Source of the DNA: Brucella thiophenivorans
GTDB lineage: Bacteria; Pseudomonadota; Alphaproteobacteria; Rhizobiales; Rhizobiaceae
DNA length: 64,000 bases
Assembly (NCBI RefSeq): GCF_002252445.1
Contig: NZ_NNRJ01000019.1
Span: 372,001 to 436,000 of the forward strand
Direction: 5' to 3'
Position numbers and translations under genes: made by a program. Position 1 is the stretch's first letter, and every line of letters starts with the position of its first letter. The notes beneath the pieces are model-generated. The model made no database searches. It was given only the letters and a program-made list of their open reading frames with translations, and was not told where the DNA came from. Shown piece after piece: positions 47,084 through 55,995 of this stretch.

Positions 47084-48322
47084 TCAGAAATTGCGTGTTT
47101 CGTTTCTGGTAAGCTCACCAAGAAGCTTTTCCATCTCATCCTCGATGCTATCGTCTTGACGGAGGTCCGGCTTATTATCGTTTGGGGAAATATCGAGCGA
47201 ACCAAGCAGTTCTTCTTCAAAAAGATCGACGTCAAGCATTGCTGGCTCGTTATTAGCAGAACCAGCCGCGCTTTCAGTTACCAGATCAGCCATGATTGCA
47301 TCATGTAATGCGCCACCGATATCGCCGAGATCATCATCAGCAAACTCCGGCTCGGCATTTGCAGACACCATAGCTGGCTCTGCTTTAGGCTCCACATGCG
47401 CAACAACCGCCGGACTCTGCACCACATCGCTGATTTCGGGCACAGGCGCTTTTATGCTCGTCGTTTCACGTTCTGGCGTCACACTTCCAAGATCGGAAGT
47501 CGCAACCGTTGCTGTGGCAGCAATGGCACCTGCACCGAGGCCCGATGTCGAGCTTAAGACACCGCGCGATACCTGGCTCAGCGGATAGGCTGGGTGCAGA
47601 CGTGGAGACTGAGGCTGCTCAGCCGGGCGAGGTGCTGCTGGCAAAACCGTGCGTGGCTGTGGCGGATAATTCGGGGCAGGGCGTGGCGGTTGAGGGCGCG
47701 ACTGTACGACAGGTGCTTCTACCGTCCGTGGTGCCTGCGGCGCAACCGGCATAACCGGCGGAGCAGGAGGTGTGCGAAACTGTTGTGCCTCAACATGAGC
47801 GGGTTGCACAATTGCTTCCCGCACAGGTTCTGGCTTGCGCTGGAGCGGCGTTTCGATTGGGGAATTAAGCTGGATAGCTTCGTTTTTCTCCCCCGCCTGC
47901 GAAACTTGCTGTGAAAGCGTCGGACGCTCTGCCACTTCAGACGTGATGCTCGCCTCATGCTGGCGGAAACGCTCAATATGTTCCGGCTCGATACGGGTTG
48001 CCTGACGCGAATTGGCGCGCGATTCCATCACAATATTCTGCTCGACGACGACATCAGTCGGTCCACCAATAAGCAGAAGATGTTCGACATCATCGCGACG
48101 GATCAGAACCAGCTTACGGCGGCTGTCTACGGCAGCAGCATCCATCACTGAAAGTCTCGGCTGACGTCCTGTTCGCCCATTCGAAGCAAAACCGCCGCCG
48201 CTAAAGCGGCGGATAATACTCAGAACAACGAAAATTCCGCCTAAAATGATCGCAAAAATAAGGATGAAACCGACAATATTTGCCGCGCTTTCCCCAACAA
48301 GACCGCTGAGCCATTCCTTCAT
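47084..48322 (-). CDS. FliO/MopB-like membrane protein with long disordered tail
   Basis: 412 residues. One membrane segment lies near residues 15-38 (ANIVGFILIFAIILGGIFVVL), followed by a FliO-type domain: RLSVMDAAAVDSRRKLVLIRR and HLLLIGGPTDVVVEQNI (about 55-100). The remaining 300 residues are Pro/Gln/Ala-rich and acidic at the end (DVDLFEEELLGSLDISPND), probably disordered. FliO helps assemble the flagellar export gate, but no other flagellar gene is in the window and the tail is far longer than in FliO proper. A non-flagellar membrane role is possible. Confidence 0.75.
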   Translation of the reverse strand: MKEWLSGLVGESAANIVGFILIFAIILGGIFVVLSIIRRFSGGGFASNGRTGRQPRLSVMDAAAVDSRRKLVLIRRDDVEHLLLIGGPTDVVVEQNIVMESRANSRQATRIEPEHIERFRQHEASITSEVAERPTLSQQVSQAGEKNEAIQLNSPIETPLQRKPEPVREAIVQPAHVEAQQFRTPPAPPVMPVAPQAPRTVEAPVVQSRPQPPRPAPNYPPQPRTVLPAAPRPAEQPQSPRLHPAYPLSQVSRGVLSSTSGLGAGAIAATATVATSDLGSVTPERETTSIKAPVPEISDVVQSPAVVAHVEPKAEPAMVSANAEPEFADDDLGDIGGALHDAIMADLVTESAAGSANNEPAMLDVDLFEEELLGSLDISPNDNKPDLRQDDSIEDEMEKLLGELTRNETRNF

Positions 48323-48708
48323 GCGGGTAACCCTCTCATACTAAAACCAATAATGTCCGGTTGACCGAAACCACAAGTTCCCCACGTTTCATCACCGCGA
48401 CAACACATATTCGATAGAACACTAGTTCAATTTGCCTTGCTTGGGAATGTTCCATCCATTTGCAAGAAACATATGATCCCCAGCCAAAACAGTGCAAAAC
48501 GCGGCGCTTCGTGCTGTTTTATGCGAGCCATGCTTGTGCTGTCAGGCAATTAACGCATTCTGCGAATCGGATATACCCTGCAATATGCGTCAAAATCTGG
48601 CACAAGACGTAAAGCTGGAAAGCGATGCAGGGAACGTGATTGGTTTTGCTTAATGAAAAAGATAGCGCTTGAGCTGGGAGAAAACATCATGAAAGGGCAG
48701 TGGGCCTG
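48323..48708. other. Control region FliO-like / cckA with nested small reading frames
   Basis: 386 bases between divergent genes. The right end holds a short chain of frames: 48585-48653 (22 codons, ending TAATG), then 48653-48709 (18 codons, ending TGATG at the cckA start). A single TTAAC half-motif of CtrA type lies near 48550. No strong sigma-70 promoter is evident by eye. Confidence 0.55.
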
Positions 48709-48709
48709 A
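48689..48709 (+). promoter_or_regulatory. Six-codon upstream ORF overlapping the cckA start
   Basis: ATG 48689 is placed 8 bases after a good GGGAG ribosome site and encodes MKGQWA. Its TGA shares its last base with the cckA ATG (TGATG). The best ribosome site in the leader therefore drives this mini frame rather than cckA itself, suggesting translational coupling or reinitiation. It is the end of an 18-codon frame that starts at 48653. Confidence 0.5.
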
Positions 48710-51279
48710 TGTCGCGACAGACGGACAATAATTATCCGAAACCGCTCGTGATGCCGAAGCGTGGCTCCAGCTCAGCCTTGAGGCTCCTGATTATCGGCGT
48801 TGTGCTGACAACGGCAGCCCTTGTCTATTTCCTGTTTCGCGATCAGCTTGGCGACGGTTTTGCAATCGTTCTGATGGGCATATTGTCCATGATCGGCGTT
48901 TTCTATCTTTTTGGCGCAGCCACTGGCCTGATCCAGTTCAGCCAGCGTCACGGTGGACAGGATCTGGCGCATGCTTTCATGGATACGCAGCCGGAAGGAA
49001 CAGTCATTTCCGATGCACGCGGCCAGATTGTTTATGCAAACCGAGCCTATGCCGGAATGACCGGCGTTGCATCCGCAGAAGGCATACGCTCGCTTGATAA
49101 TATACTGACAACGGAACCTGCTGCATCCGATGCCATTTATCGCCTGACAAATGCTGTGCGTGACGGTCTTTCAGGGCAGGAAGAAGTGCGGATTTCCGGC
49201 GGACTGTCGCGGGATAATCATGGCTCTGCCGCTCCCGTCTGGTATCGCATCAAGGCGCGTCCGGTGGATGGCGGACAGGACTTCAAGGGAACACTTGTTG
49301 CCTGGCAGATCGCAGATATTTCAGACGAGCGTGCCGAACAAGAGCGCTTCTTTCAGGAGTTGCAGGAAGCAATCAACCACCTCGATCACGCACCGGCTGG
49401 CTTTTTCTCTGCTGATCCGTCTGGCCGCATTATCTATCTTAATGCTACCCTCGCTGAATGGCTTGGTGTCGATCTGACCCAATTTACACCGGGTTCGCTC
49501 ACTCTCAATGATATTGTTGCTGGCAGCGGTATGGCGCTGATCAAAGCCGTCAAAGCCGAACCCGGCACCAGCCGCAACACGGTGATCGATCTTGATCTGA
49601 TCAAGCGCAACGGCCAAAGCCTTGCCGTACGCTTTTATCATCGGGTACAGGCTGCACGCGACGGAACACGCGGCACAAGCCGAACCATCGTTCTTGATCG
49701 CGCTGAGGGCGAAGATTCGTCGGCAACATTGCGCTCGGCAGAAGTGCGCTTCACACGCTTCTTCAATTCCGCTCCGATGGCAATTGCGGCAGTCGATGCA
49801 CAAGGCCATACACTGCGCACCAATGCGCGATTCCTCGATATTTTCGCACCCGTTGTTGATCGCGATGCGGTCGATAACCGCGTCAAACTTGAAAACGTCG
49901 TTCACGAACGCGATCGCGAGACCTTCAACAAAGCTTTGGCTGCAGCCTTCGCAGGGCAGGCCAGCATTTCGCCCGTCGACACTGTGTTGCCGGGCAATGA
50001 AGATCGTCATATCCGTTTTTATCTGAGTGCTGTCACCGATTTGGGCGAAACAAGCGAAGAAGCTGCGATTGTTTCTGCGGTCGAAACCACCGAGCAAAAA
50101 GCGCTCGAAAATCAGATGGCGCAAAGCCAGAAGATGCAGGCTGTGGGACAGCTTGCCGGCGGCATCGCGCACGATTTTAACAATGTGCTCACAGCTATCA
50201 TCATGTCGTCGGATTTGCTGTTGAGCAATTACCGCGCTTCCGATCCGTCCTTCCCGGACATTATGAATATTAAGCAGAATGCAAACCGTGCAGCCTCGCT
50301 CGTGCGGCAATTGCTTGCATTCTCGCGCCGTCAGACCTTGCGTCCTGAAGTTCTCGACCTCACAGACGTTCTGGCCGATCTGCGCATGCTTCTCGCACGT
50401 CTCGTCGGCAAAGATATCGGTCTTAAGATCGAGCATGGCCGCGATGTCTGGCCTGTTAAGGCTGATCTTGGTCAGTTCGAACAGGTGGCTGTCAATCTGG
50501 CCGTCAATGCGCGTGACGCCATGCCAGACGGCGGCGACATCACACTGCGCACACGCAATGTCAAAGCACACGAAGCTGCCAAGCTCAATTATCGCGATCT
50601 GCCCGAAGCCGACTATGTCGTCTTCGAAGTCGAAGACAGCGGAACTGGCATACCAGCCGATGTTCTTGAGAAAATCTTCGAGCCGTTCTTCACCACCAAG
50701 GAAGTCGGCAAGGGCACCGGCCTCGGTCTTTCGATGGTGTATGGCATCATCAAGCAGACCGGCGGCTTCATCTATTGTGATTCCGAAGTCGGCAAGGGTA
50801 CGACATTCAAAATCTTCCTGCCGTGCCATATCGAAGAAAATGGTGCCGACAATGCGCCTGTAGCGGTCAAGGAAAAGAAGGTTGAGAAGGCGGCCGATCT
50901 TTCCGGTTCGGCAACCGTGCTGCTCGTTGAAGACGAAGACGCCGTGCGCATGGGCGGCGTGCGTGCGCTTCAATCGCGTGGCTATACGGTGCATGAAGCA
51001 GCATCTGGTGTCGAAGCGCTTGAGGTTTTGGAAGAACTCAACGGCCAGGTGGACATTGTCGTCTCCGACGTCGTTATGCCTGAAATGGATGGCCCAACGC
51101 TGTTGCGCGAATTGCGCAAGACGCATCCAGACATCAAATTCATCTTCGTATCCGGCTATGCGGAGGATGCATTTGCCCGTAATCTGCCTGCCGATGCCAA
51201 GTTTGGCTTCCTGCCAAAGCCTTTCTCTCTCAAACAGTTAGCAACTGCTGTTAAAGAGATGCTGGAGAAAGAAGATTAA
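48709..51279 (+). CDS. cckA: Cell-cycle hybrid histidine kinase CckA
   Basis: Membrane-bound hybrid kinase/phosphatase at the top of the CckA-ChpT-CtrA phosphorelay. It has 856 residues. Two membrane segments lie near 25-45 and 50-75, and PAS domains at about 85-200, 225-330 and 345-460. The kinase core has H-box [15 protein letters not shown] near 480, N-box [15 protein letters not shown] near 597, G-boxes [11 protein letters not shown] and [13 protein letters not shown], and the receiver has phospho-acceptor Asp in [14 protein letters not shown] near 785. ATG 48709 overlaps an upstream mini frame; a GTG at 48700 is the alternative. It ends with TAATG into the flavoprotein gene. Confidence 0.95.
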   Translation: MSRQTDNNYPKPLVMPKRGSSSALRLLIIGVVLTTAALVYFLFRDQLGDGFAIVLMGILSMIGVFYLFGAATGLIQFSQRHGGQDLAHAFMDTQPEGTVISDARGQIVYANRAYAGMTGVASAEGIRSLDNILTTEPAASDAIYRLTNAVRDGLSGQEEVRISGGLSRDNHGSAAPVWYRIKARPVDGGQDFKGTLVAWQIADISDERAEQERFFQELQEAINHLDHAPAGFFSADPSGRIIYLNATLAEWLGVDLTQFTPGSLTLNDIVAGSGMALIKAVKAEPGTSRNTVIDLDLIKRNGQSLAVRFYHRVQAARDGTRGTSRTIVLDRAEGEDSSATLRSAEVRFTRFFNSAPMAIAAVDAQGHTLRTNARFLDIFAPVVDRDAVDNRVKLENVVHERDRETFNKALAAAFAGQASISPVDTVLPGNEDRHIRFYLSAVTDLGETSEEAAIVSAVETTEQKALENQMAQSQKMQAVGQLAGGIAHDFNNVLTAIIMSSDLLLSNYRASDPSFPDIMNIKQNANRAASLVRQLLAFSRRQTLRPEVLDLTDVLADLRMLLARLVGKDIGLKIEHGRDVWPVKADLGQFEQVAVNLAVNARDAMPDGGDITLRTRNVKAHEAAKLNYRDLPEADYVVFEVEDSGTGIPADVLEKIFEPFFTTKEVGKGTGLGLSMVYGIIKQTGGFIYCDSEVGKGTTFKIFLPCHIEENGADNAPVAVKEKKVEKAADLSGSATVLLVEDEDAVRMGGVRALQSRGYTVHEAASGVEALEVLEELNGQVDIVVSDVVMPEMDGPTLLRELRKTHPDIKFIFVSGYAEDAFARNLPADAKFGFLPKPFSLKQLATAVKEMLEKED

Positions 51280-52484
51280 TGCCTGAACGCTTGGTTGCGA
51301 TTTTCGGTGGCGGACCAGCAGGACTATTCGCCGCCGAACATTTGTCGGCACTTGGGCATTCGGTTACCATCTATGAACAGATGCCGACCGTTGGGCGCAA
51401 GTTCTTGCTTGCAGGAAAATCTGGCCTCAACATCACGCATTCCGAAGATTTTTCGCAATTTGCGCAGCGCTTTGGGACAAGCAATGACCATCTGTTGCCT
51501 GCCTTGCAGCAATTCACACCACAGGATTTGCGCGACTGGGCCGACAGGCTTGGTGCTGAAACCTTCGTAGGCTCATCAGGTCGCGTCTTTCCAAAGGCGA
51601 TGAAAGCCTCGCCGCTTCTGCGTGCATGGCTGCGACGTCTGGAGGCGCAGGGCGTCAAAATTCTGACCCGTCACAAATGGCTTGGGTTTGAAGGGAACAA
51701 GCCTTTGGTTCAGACGTCCAACGGCATTGAAGCGATAGCGTGCGATGCAACGCTCTTTGCCTTTGGCGGCGGCAGCTGGCCCAAGCTTGGCTCCAATGGC
51801 GCATGGACCGAACTGTTTGCAGAGCAGGGCATCGATATTGCTCCTCTACGTTCTGCCAATTGCGGTTTTGATGTCGATTGGAGCAAGTTTTTTTCAGAGC
51901 GCTTTGCGGGAGAGCCGGTCAAATCAGTGACGATCACAAGTCAGGCAGCCGTGACACAGGGCGAGTTCGTCATTACGCGCAGCGGTGTGGAAGGCAGCCT
52001 GGTCTATGCGCTTTCGGCGGTCTTGCGCGATGAGCTTGAGCAGAACGGGCAGGCAAATCTCGTGCTTGATCTGACGCCGGGGCGCACGCAAGAGCGGATC
52101 GCACATGATATTTCACGTCAGGATAAGAAGATAAGTATAAGTAATCTATTGCGAAAAGGCGTAGGCCTTACGGGTGTGAAAGCAGCACTGGTACTTGAGT
52201 TTGAGCGGGAGAAAGACCCGATCAGACTTGCGCACACAATCAAGTCGCTCAAAATTCCGCTGCTGCGCCCAAGACCTATTGAGGAAGCTATCTCCTCTGC
52301 TGGTGGCATAAAATGGAGCGAGATTGACGCGCATTATATGCTGGCAAAAATGCCCGGCACATTTGTGGCCGGAGAGATGATCGACTGGGAAGCACCAACT
52401 GGCGGTTATCTTGTCACCGCATGTTTTGCGAGCGGGAAGGCATCCGCAAACGGCATTCATAAATGGCTTCAAAAAAGCGGTTAG
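51279..52484 (+). CDS. NAD(P)/FAD-dependent oxidoreductase, HI0933/TIGR03862 type
   Basis: Flavoprotein of 401 residues. The dinucleotide-binding motif is IFGGGPAGLFAAEHL near residue 8. The HI0933-family signature is GRKFLLAGKSGLNITHSED near 40. FVGSSGRVFPKAMKASPLLRAW and the central FAFGGGSWPKLGSNG follow, with the C-terminal FAD contact GEMIDWEAPTGGYLVTACFASG. The physiological substrate is unknown. Its ATG overlaps the cckA stop by one base, so the two are translationally coupled, though no functional link to the cell cycle is known to me. Confidence 0.9.
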   Translation: MPERLVAIFGGGPAGLFAAEHLSALGHSVTIYEQMPTVGRKFLLAGKSGLNITHSEDFSQFAQRFGTSNDHLLPALQQFTPQDLRDWADRLGAETFVGSSGRVFPKAMKASPLLRAWLRRLEAQGVKILTRHKWLGFEGNKPLVQTSNGIEAIACDATLFAFGGGSWPKLGSNGAWTELFAEQGIDIAPLRSANCGFDVDWSKFFSERFAGEPVKSVTITSQAAVTQGEFVITRSGVEGSLVYALSAVLRDELEQNGQANLVLDLTPGRTQERIAHDISRQDKKISISNLLRKGVGLTGVKAALVLEFEREKDPIRLAHTIKSLKIPLLRPRPIEEAISSAGGIKWSEIDAHYMLAKMPGTFVAGEMIDWEAPTGGYLVTACFASGKASANGIHKWLQKSG

Positions 52485-52516
52485 ACTTTTCATCTAAGCG
52501 TCACATGGGAGGGAAT

Positions 52517-53848
52517 ATGATACGCTTTTTGAAAGTTACAGGTTTCATTGTCCTTCTCGGTCTTGTGGGTGCCGTATTATGGCTGGGTTTCAGACCGCCG
52601 GAGCTTCTTAAAGTCGGCACCGGCTATGCCGCAAAAATCGTCTGTTCCAACGTGTTTCTGGCCCATCGCAATGCCGACGAAGTGCTCGCTATTGATGTGC
52701 AGGCACCCGGGCATCCGCTGCTCAAATATCTCAATGTATCCGTTAACAATGACGACCAGAGCGTAACCGCGCATATTTTTGGTTTCTTTGCTCCGAGCAA
52801 AGCCGTTTATCGCCCTGGACTTGGCTGCGCCAATATTCATAACGAGGATTTGCGTCCCCAAATGACCGTGCCTGCCGACGCTGCGGCCAGAATATCAGAC
52901 ATTCAGATCAATCCTGCAATTCAAAGCATCATCGAGAACCCAACAATGGCCGGTCCCGGAATGCGCGCCATAGCGGTGCTAAAAGACGGTCAGATTATTG
53001 CCGAAACCTATGCGCCAGGCTTTGATTCAAATACGCCTCTGCTGGGCTGGTCTATGACCAAATCAGTGATGGCAACCTTGATCGGCATGCGCATTGCCGA
53101 AGGAAAAATGGACTTGCAGCGCGATCATCTTTTGCCGGAATGGGAAAATGACGAGCGTTCAAAGATCAGACTAGCTGATCTGCTGGCTATGGAAAGCGGT
53201 CTGAAATTCGATGAGGATTACGGCGATGTTACCGATGTAACGCGAATGCTTTACCTGGAAAACGATATGTCTGGTTTCGCTGCCTCATTGCCGCTTGTAG
53301 CGCAGCCCGGCGAAAAGTTCAGCTATTCGAGTGGCACATCCACTATCCTTTCAAAGCTCTATATGAATAGCTTCGACAGTCAGGAAGAGGGCCTATCCTA
53401 TGCCAAAAAGGCGCTTTTCGAGCCTTTGGGTGTAACCAATGCGACATTGGAATCGGATGCAAGCGGCGTACCGGTCGGTTCATCTTATCTTTATGCGACT
53501 GCTCACGACTGGCTTCATCTCGCAGGTTTTCTGATCGAGAATGGCCGGATTGGTGATCAGCAGCTTTTGCCAGACGATTTCGCAAGCTTCATGCGTCAGC
53601 CATCCAAAGCCTCTCAGGGACGCTATGGATCGGCACAAGTCTGGTTGCAAACCGCGGGTGTTGCGGCAGGAATGGGCGGCATTCCGGCGGACGCCTTCTG
53701 GATGTCCGGCCATGATGGACAAAGCCTGATTATTGTTCCGTCAATGGATCTGGCGATCGTCCGTCTCGGCCTCACGCCATCGCGCGCCGGATATAAGGTT
53801 TCCACGCTTCAGGAGGCCGTCATCAAGGCACTTCAGGATTTGCCTTGA
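52517..53848 (+). CDS. Membrane-anchored serine hydrolase (beta-lactamase class C fold)
   Basis: 443 residues. An N-terminal signal anchor lies near residues 5-25 (VTGFIVLLGLVGAVLWLGF), followed by about 150 residues of unknown fold. The beta-lactamase/transpeptidase-like domain of about residues 155-440 has the SxxK motif GWSMTKSVMATLIG near 190 and a YSS motif in KFSYSSGTSTI near 273. The third motif is probably SGHDGQS near the C terminus. Relatives are esterases or D-peptidases rather than true beta-lactamases. ATG 52517 follows GGGAGGG. Its last 26 bases overlap mscS tail to tail. Confidence 0.85.
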   Translation: MIRFLKVTGFIVLLGLVGAVLWLGFRPPELLKVGTGYAAKIVCSNVFLAHRNADEVLAIDVQAPGHPLLKYLNVSVNNDDQSVTAHIFGFFAPSKAVYRPGLGCANIHNEDLRPQMTVPADAAARISDIQINPAIQSIIENPTMAGPGMRAIAVLKDGQIIAETYAPGFDSNTPLLGWSMTKSVMATLIGMRIAEGKMDLQRDHLLPEWENDERSKIRLADLLAMESGLKFDEDYGDVTDVTRMLYLENDMSGFAASLPLVAQPGEKFSYSSGTSTILSKLYMNSFDSQEEGLSYAKKALFEPLGVTNATLESDASGVPVGSSYLYATAHDWLHLAGFLIENGRIGDQQLLPDDFASFMRQPSKASQGRYGSAQVWLQTAGVAAGMGGIPADAFWMSGHDGQSLIIVPSMDLAIVRLGLTPSRAGYKVSTLQEAVIKALQDLP

Positions 53849-55064
53849 TGTCAACCAGATTAAGCTTACGGAAATCGCCACCACTTGGATTCTGGAATGG
53901 ATAAAGACCAAATTCCGGCATCACTGCATAGAGATGATCGAAAATATCAGACTGGATTTGCTCATACGAAGCCCAGACGGTTGTATTGGTGAAGCAGTAG
54001 ATTTCGAGCGGCAAACCGTCTGGTGTGGGATCCATCTGGCGCACAAGCAAGGTCATGCCGCTGTGAACGCCCGGATGGTTTTGCAGATAGGTTTGAACAT
54101 AAGCGCGGAACGTACCGATATTTGTGAAACGGCGCGTATTAACCGGGTTGTTGGCCTTTTCACCCAGTTTGGAATTCCAATCGGCTATCTCTTTTTCTTT
54201 TTTCGACAGATAGTTGGTTAGCTGGTCAATCGAAGCAAGGCTGTGAAGTTCATCCTCACTTAAAAAGCGAATTGTAGCCTGATCGATAAATAAGGCACGC
54301 TTGATGCGACGGCCGCCTGATTGCTGCATACCGCGATAGTTTTTCATCGGTTCGGTGATGAGCTTGCGGATCGGAATTGTGGTGATCGTCTTGTCGAAAT
54401 TCTGAACTTTGACAGTATAAAGCGCAATCTCGGTCACATCGCCATTGGCATCAAGATTTTTCATCTCGATCCAGTCACCAACCCGTACCATGTTGGAGGA
54501 AGCAATCTGCATACTGGCAACCAGTGAAAGCAGGGTATCCTGAAAAACCAGAATGAGCACTGCGGCCATCGCACCAACGCCAGACAACAGGATTACCGGC
54601 GAGCGATCCAGAAGCGTCGCAATAATCAGCACAATCGCGATGATGTAAATGATAAGCTTGCTGACCTGAATATAGCCCTTGATCGGGCGATCCTTGGATT
54701 CTTCGCGGCGACTATAGAGCGTGTCGACGACACTCAAAACAGCGCTTACCGTAAACGCTAAAGTTAGAATGATGAAGGCTGTAGCAACATTGCTGATCAC
54801 AGTCAGCGCCGTATGAGGCAGCTCCGGGACAGCGGCAATGCCGGATGCAATGATCAGTGCAGGAACAATATTGGCCAGATGTCCGATGACACCATGCTGC
54901 TTTAATTCCTCATCCTGTCCGAAAGTCGTTTTTTGAACGATCCGGTTGAGAACCTTGAGCAGAACTGCCTTAACGAGAAAATTTGCTACAAAGGCTGCAA
55001 GAAAAAGGCCGCATAACATTGCAACCGTTTGCGCCCATGGATGAGCAATAAAAAATTCCGACAA
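53823..55064 (-). CDS. MscS-family mechanosensitive channel, YbdG-like
   Basis: 413 residues. About five membrane segments lie in the first 190 residues (TVAMLCGLFLAAFVANFLV; VPALIIASGIAAV; SKLIIYIIAIVLIIATLL). The pore-lining MscS helix and beta-domain follow: VILLSGVGAMAAVLILVFQDTLLSLVAS and NMVRVGDWIEMKNLDANGDVTEI near residues 200-225. The YbdG-type cytoplasmic extension has KTITTIPIRKLITEPMKNYRGM and GLPLEIYCFTNTTVWASYE. It protects against hypo-osmotic shock, in line with the osmotic role of cyclic glucans. It is monocistronic. Confidence 0.92.
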   Translation of the reverse strand: MSEFFIAHPWAQTVAMLCGLFLAAFVANFLVKAVLLKVLNRIVQKTTFGQDEELKQHGVIGHLANIVPALIIASGIAAVPELPHTALTVISNVATAFIILTLAFTVSAVLSVVDTLYSRREESKDRPIKGYIQVSKLIIYIIAIVLIIATLLDRSPVILLSGVGAMAAVLILVFQDTLLSLVASMQIASSNMVRVGDWIEMKNLDANGDVTEIALYTVKVQNFDKTITTIPIRKLITEPMKNYRGMQQSGGRRIKRALFIDQATIRFLSEDELHSLASIDQLTNYLSKKEKEIADWNSKLGEKANNPVNTRRFTNIGTFRAYVQTYLQNHPGVHSGMTLLVRQMDPTPDGLPLEIYCFTNTTVWASYEQIQSDIFDHLYAVMPEFGLYPFQNPSGGDFRKLNLVDIKANPEVP

Positions 55065-55159
55065 TAGATTTTCCCGATATTGGCCTGAATATTTTGATGA
55101 TTTGTAAGAGTCCTACGTGCGTGAACCGCTGAAATCAACCTTCGGGCTTAAAAACAAAC

Positions 55160-55185
55160 AAATCCCGGCCAAAAGGCCGGGATTT
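55160..55185 (-). terminator. Terminator of the PRC-barrel gene
   Basis: A perfect 11-bp stem AAATCCCGGCC / GGCCGGGATTT with a 4-base loop; on the minus strand T-rich sequence (GTTTGTTTTT) follows. It lies 22 bases past the stop at 55207. Confidence 0.85.
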
Positions 55186-55206
55186 TTATCCATATATACA
55201 GAATAC

Positions 55207-55809
55207 TTACTGAGCCGGTGCCGGGGTTGCTGGCGTGGCAGGTGCCGTCGCATCCGGTGTTGCCGGAGCAGGCGTTGCTGCTGGAGCGTTCGTTTCTGTG
55301 GCTGCATTTGGATCGGCTACACCATCCTTAAACAACACTGAACGTTCAAATGCTGGTGCTTCAGTCAACTGTTCCTTGCTTGCCTTAACCGACAGCCACT
55401 TTTTGCCGTCACTACGTGTCGCGAGTTGCAACTGATCAGGGCTGACTGCAACATCCTTTTCGCCGACACCCAAGAAGCCGCCTACACCAATCACCGCGGC
55501 CTGAACTTCACCGTCCGGGCTGACGATCAGATCATTGAGTTTGCCAACAGAGGCCGCATCGGCTGCATCACTTTCATAGACTGTCTGCCCGATAAAGCTC
55601 GAAACCAGAAGCTGCCCATCCTTGGCTTCCATGAAGCCGATCTTTTCAGATTCTTCAGCAGGTGGGCTACCAAACATATTCTGGGATGAAACCGGAAGCT
55701 CCGAAGCCGCAGGGGCCGCTTCCATTGGTGCAGGGGCTGCTGTCTGGGCGAAGGCCGATCCTCCGATAAGCAGCGCACACGTCGTTGTCAGAAGTGTTGT
55801 TCTAAGCAT
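55207..55809 (-). CDS. Exported PRC-barrel domain protein
   Basis: 200 residues from ATG 55809 (MLRTTLLTTTCALLIGG). An ATG two codons earlier touches the AAGGAG ribosome site directly, while 55809 is 6 bases away, which decides the start. A signal peptide ends after GSAFA. The PRC-barrel-like domain of about residues 60-150 reads LLVSSFIGQTVYESDA, GKLNDLIVSPDGEVQAAVIGVGGFLG and DVAVSPDQLQL. A low-complexity Ala/Pro/Thr tail (APATPDATAPATPATPAPAQ) ends the protein. The function of these periplasmic PRC proteins is unknown. It is monocistronic. Confidence 0.88.
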   Translation of the reverse strand: MLRTTLLTTTCALLIGGSAFAQTAAPAPMEAAPAASELPVSSQNMFGSPPAEESEKIGFMEAKDGQLLVSSFIGQTVYESDAADAASVGKLNDLIVSPDGEVQAAVIGVGGFLGVGEKDVAVSPDQLQLATRSDGKKWLSVKASKEQLTEAPAFERSVLFKDGVADPNAATETNAPAATPAPATPDATAPATPATPAPAQ

Positions 55810-55943
55810 AACCATCTCCTTTATACGCTCGGTTTCATTAAAAGAACGTAGAGAATGGCCTTGGGTTCCAATTTTTATTATTTTTTATGCATCATTTTGA
55901 ACCAAGAGGATTACATGTAGTAGAAAAAATTGGACTTCAAAAT

Positions 55944-55973
55944 AAAACAGGCCGGAATTTTCCGGCCTGTTTT
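55944..55973 (-). terminator. Terminator of nrdJ
   Basis: A perfect 13-bp stem AAAACAGGCCGGA / TCCGGCCTGTTTT with a 4-base loop and T-rich flank on the minus strand, 23 bases past the nrdJ stop. Confidence 0.88.
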
Positions 55974-55995
55974 TAATACTGTATATTACTCTATT

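Noticed and set aside
49321..51126. 601-codon open frame antisense to cckA
   Set aside because: It lies wholly inside a well-supported gene in a phase where the codon bias of cckA suppresses stops, and its translation shows no recognisable domain or ribosome site.
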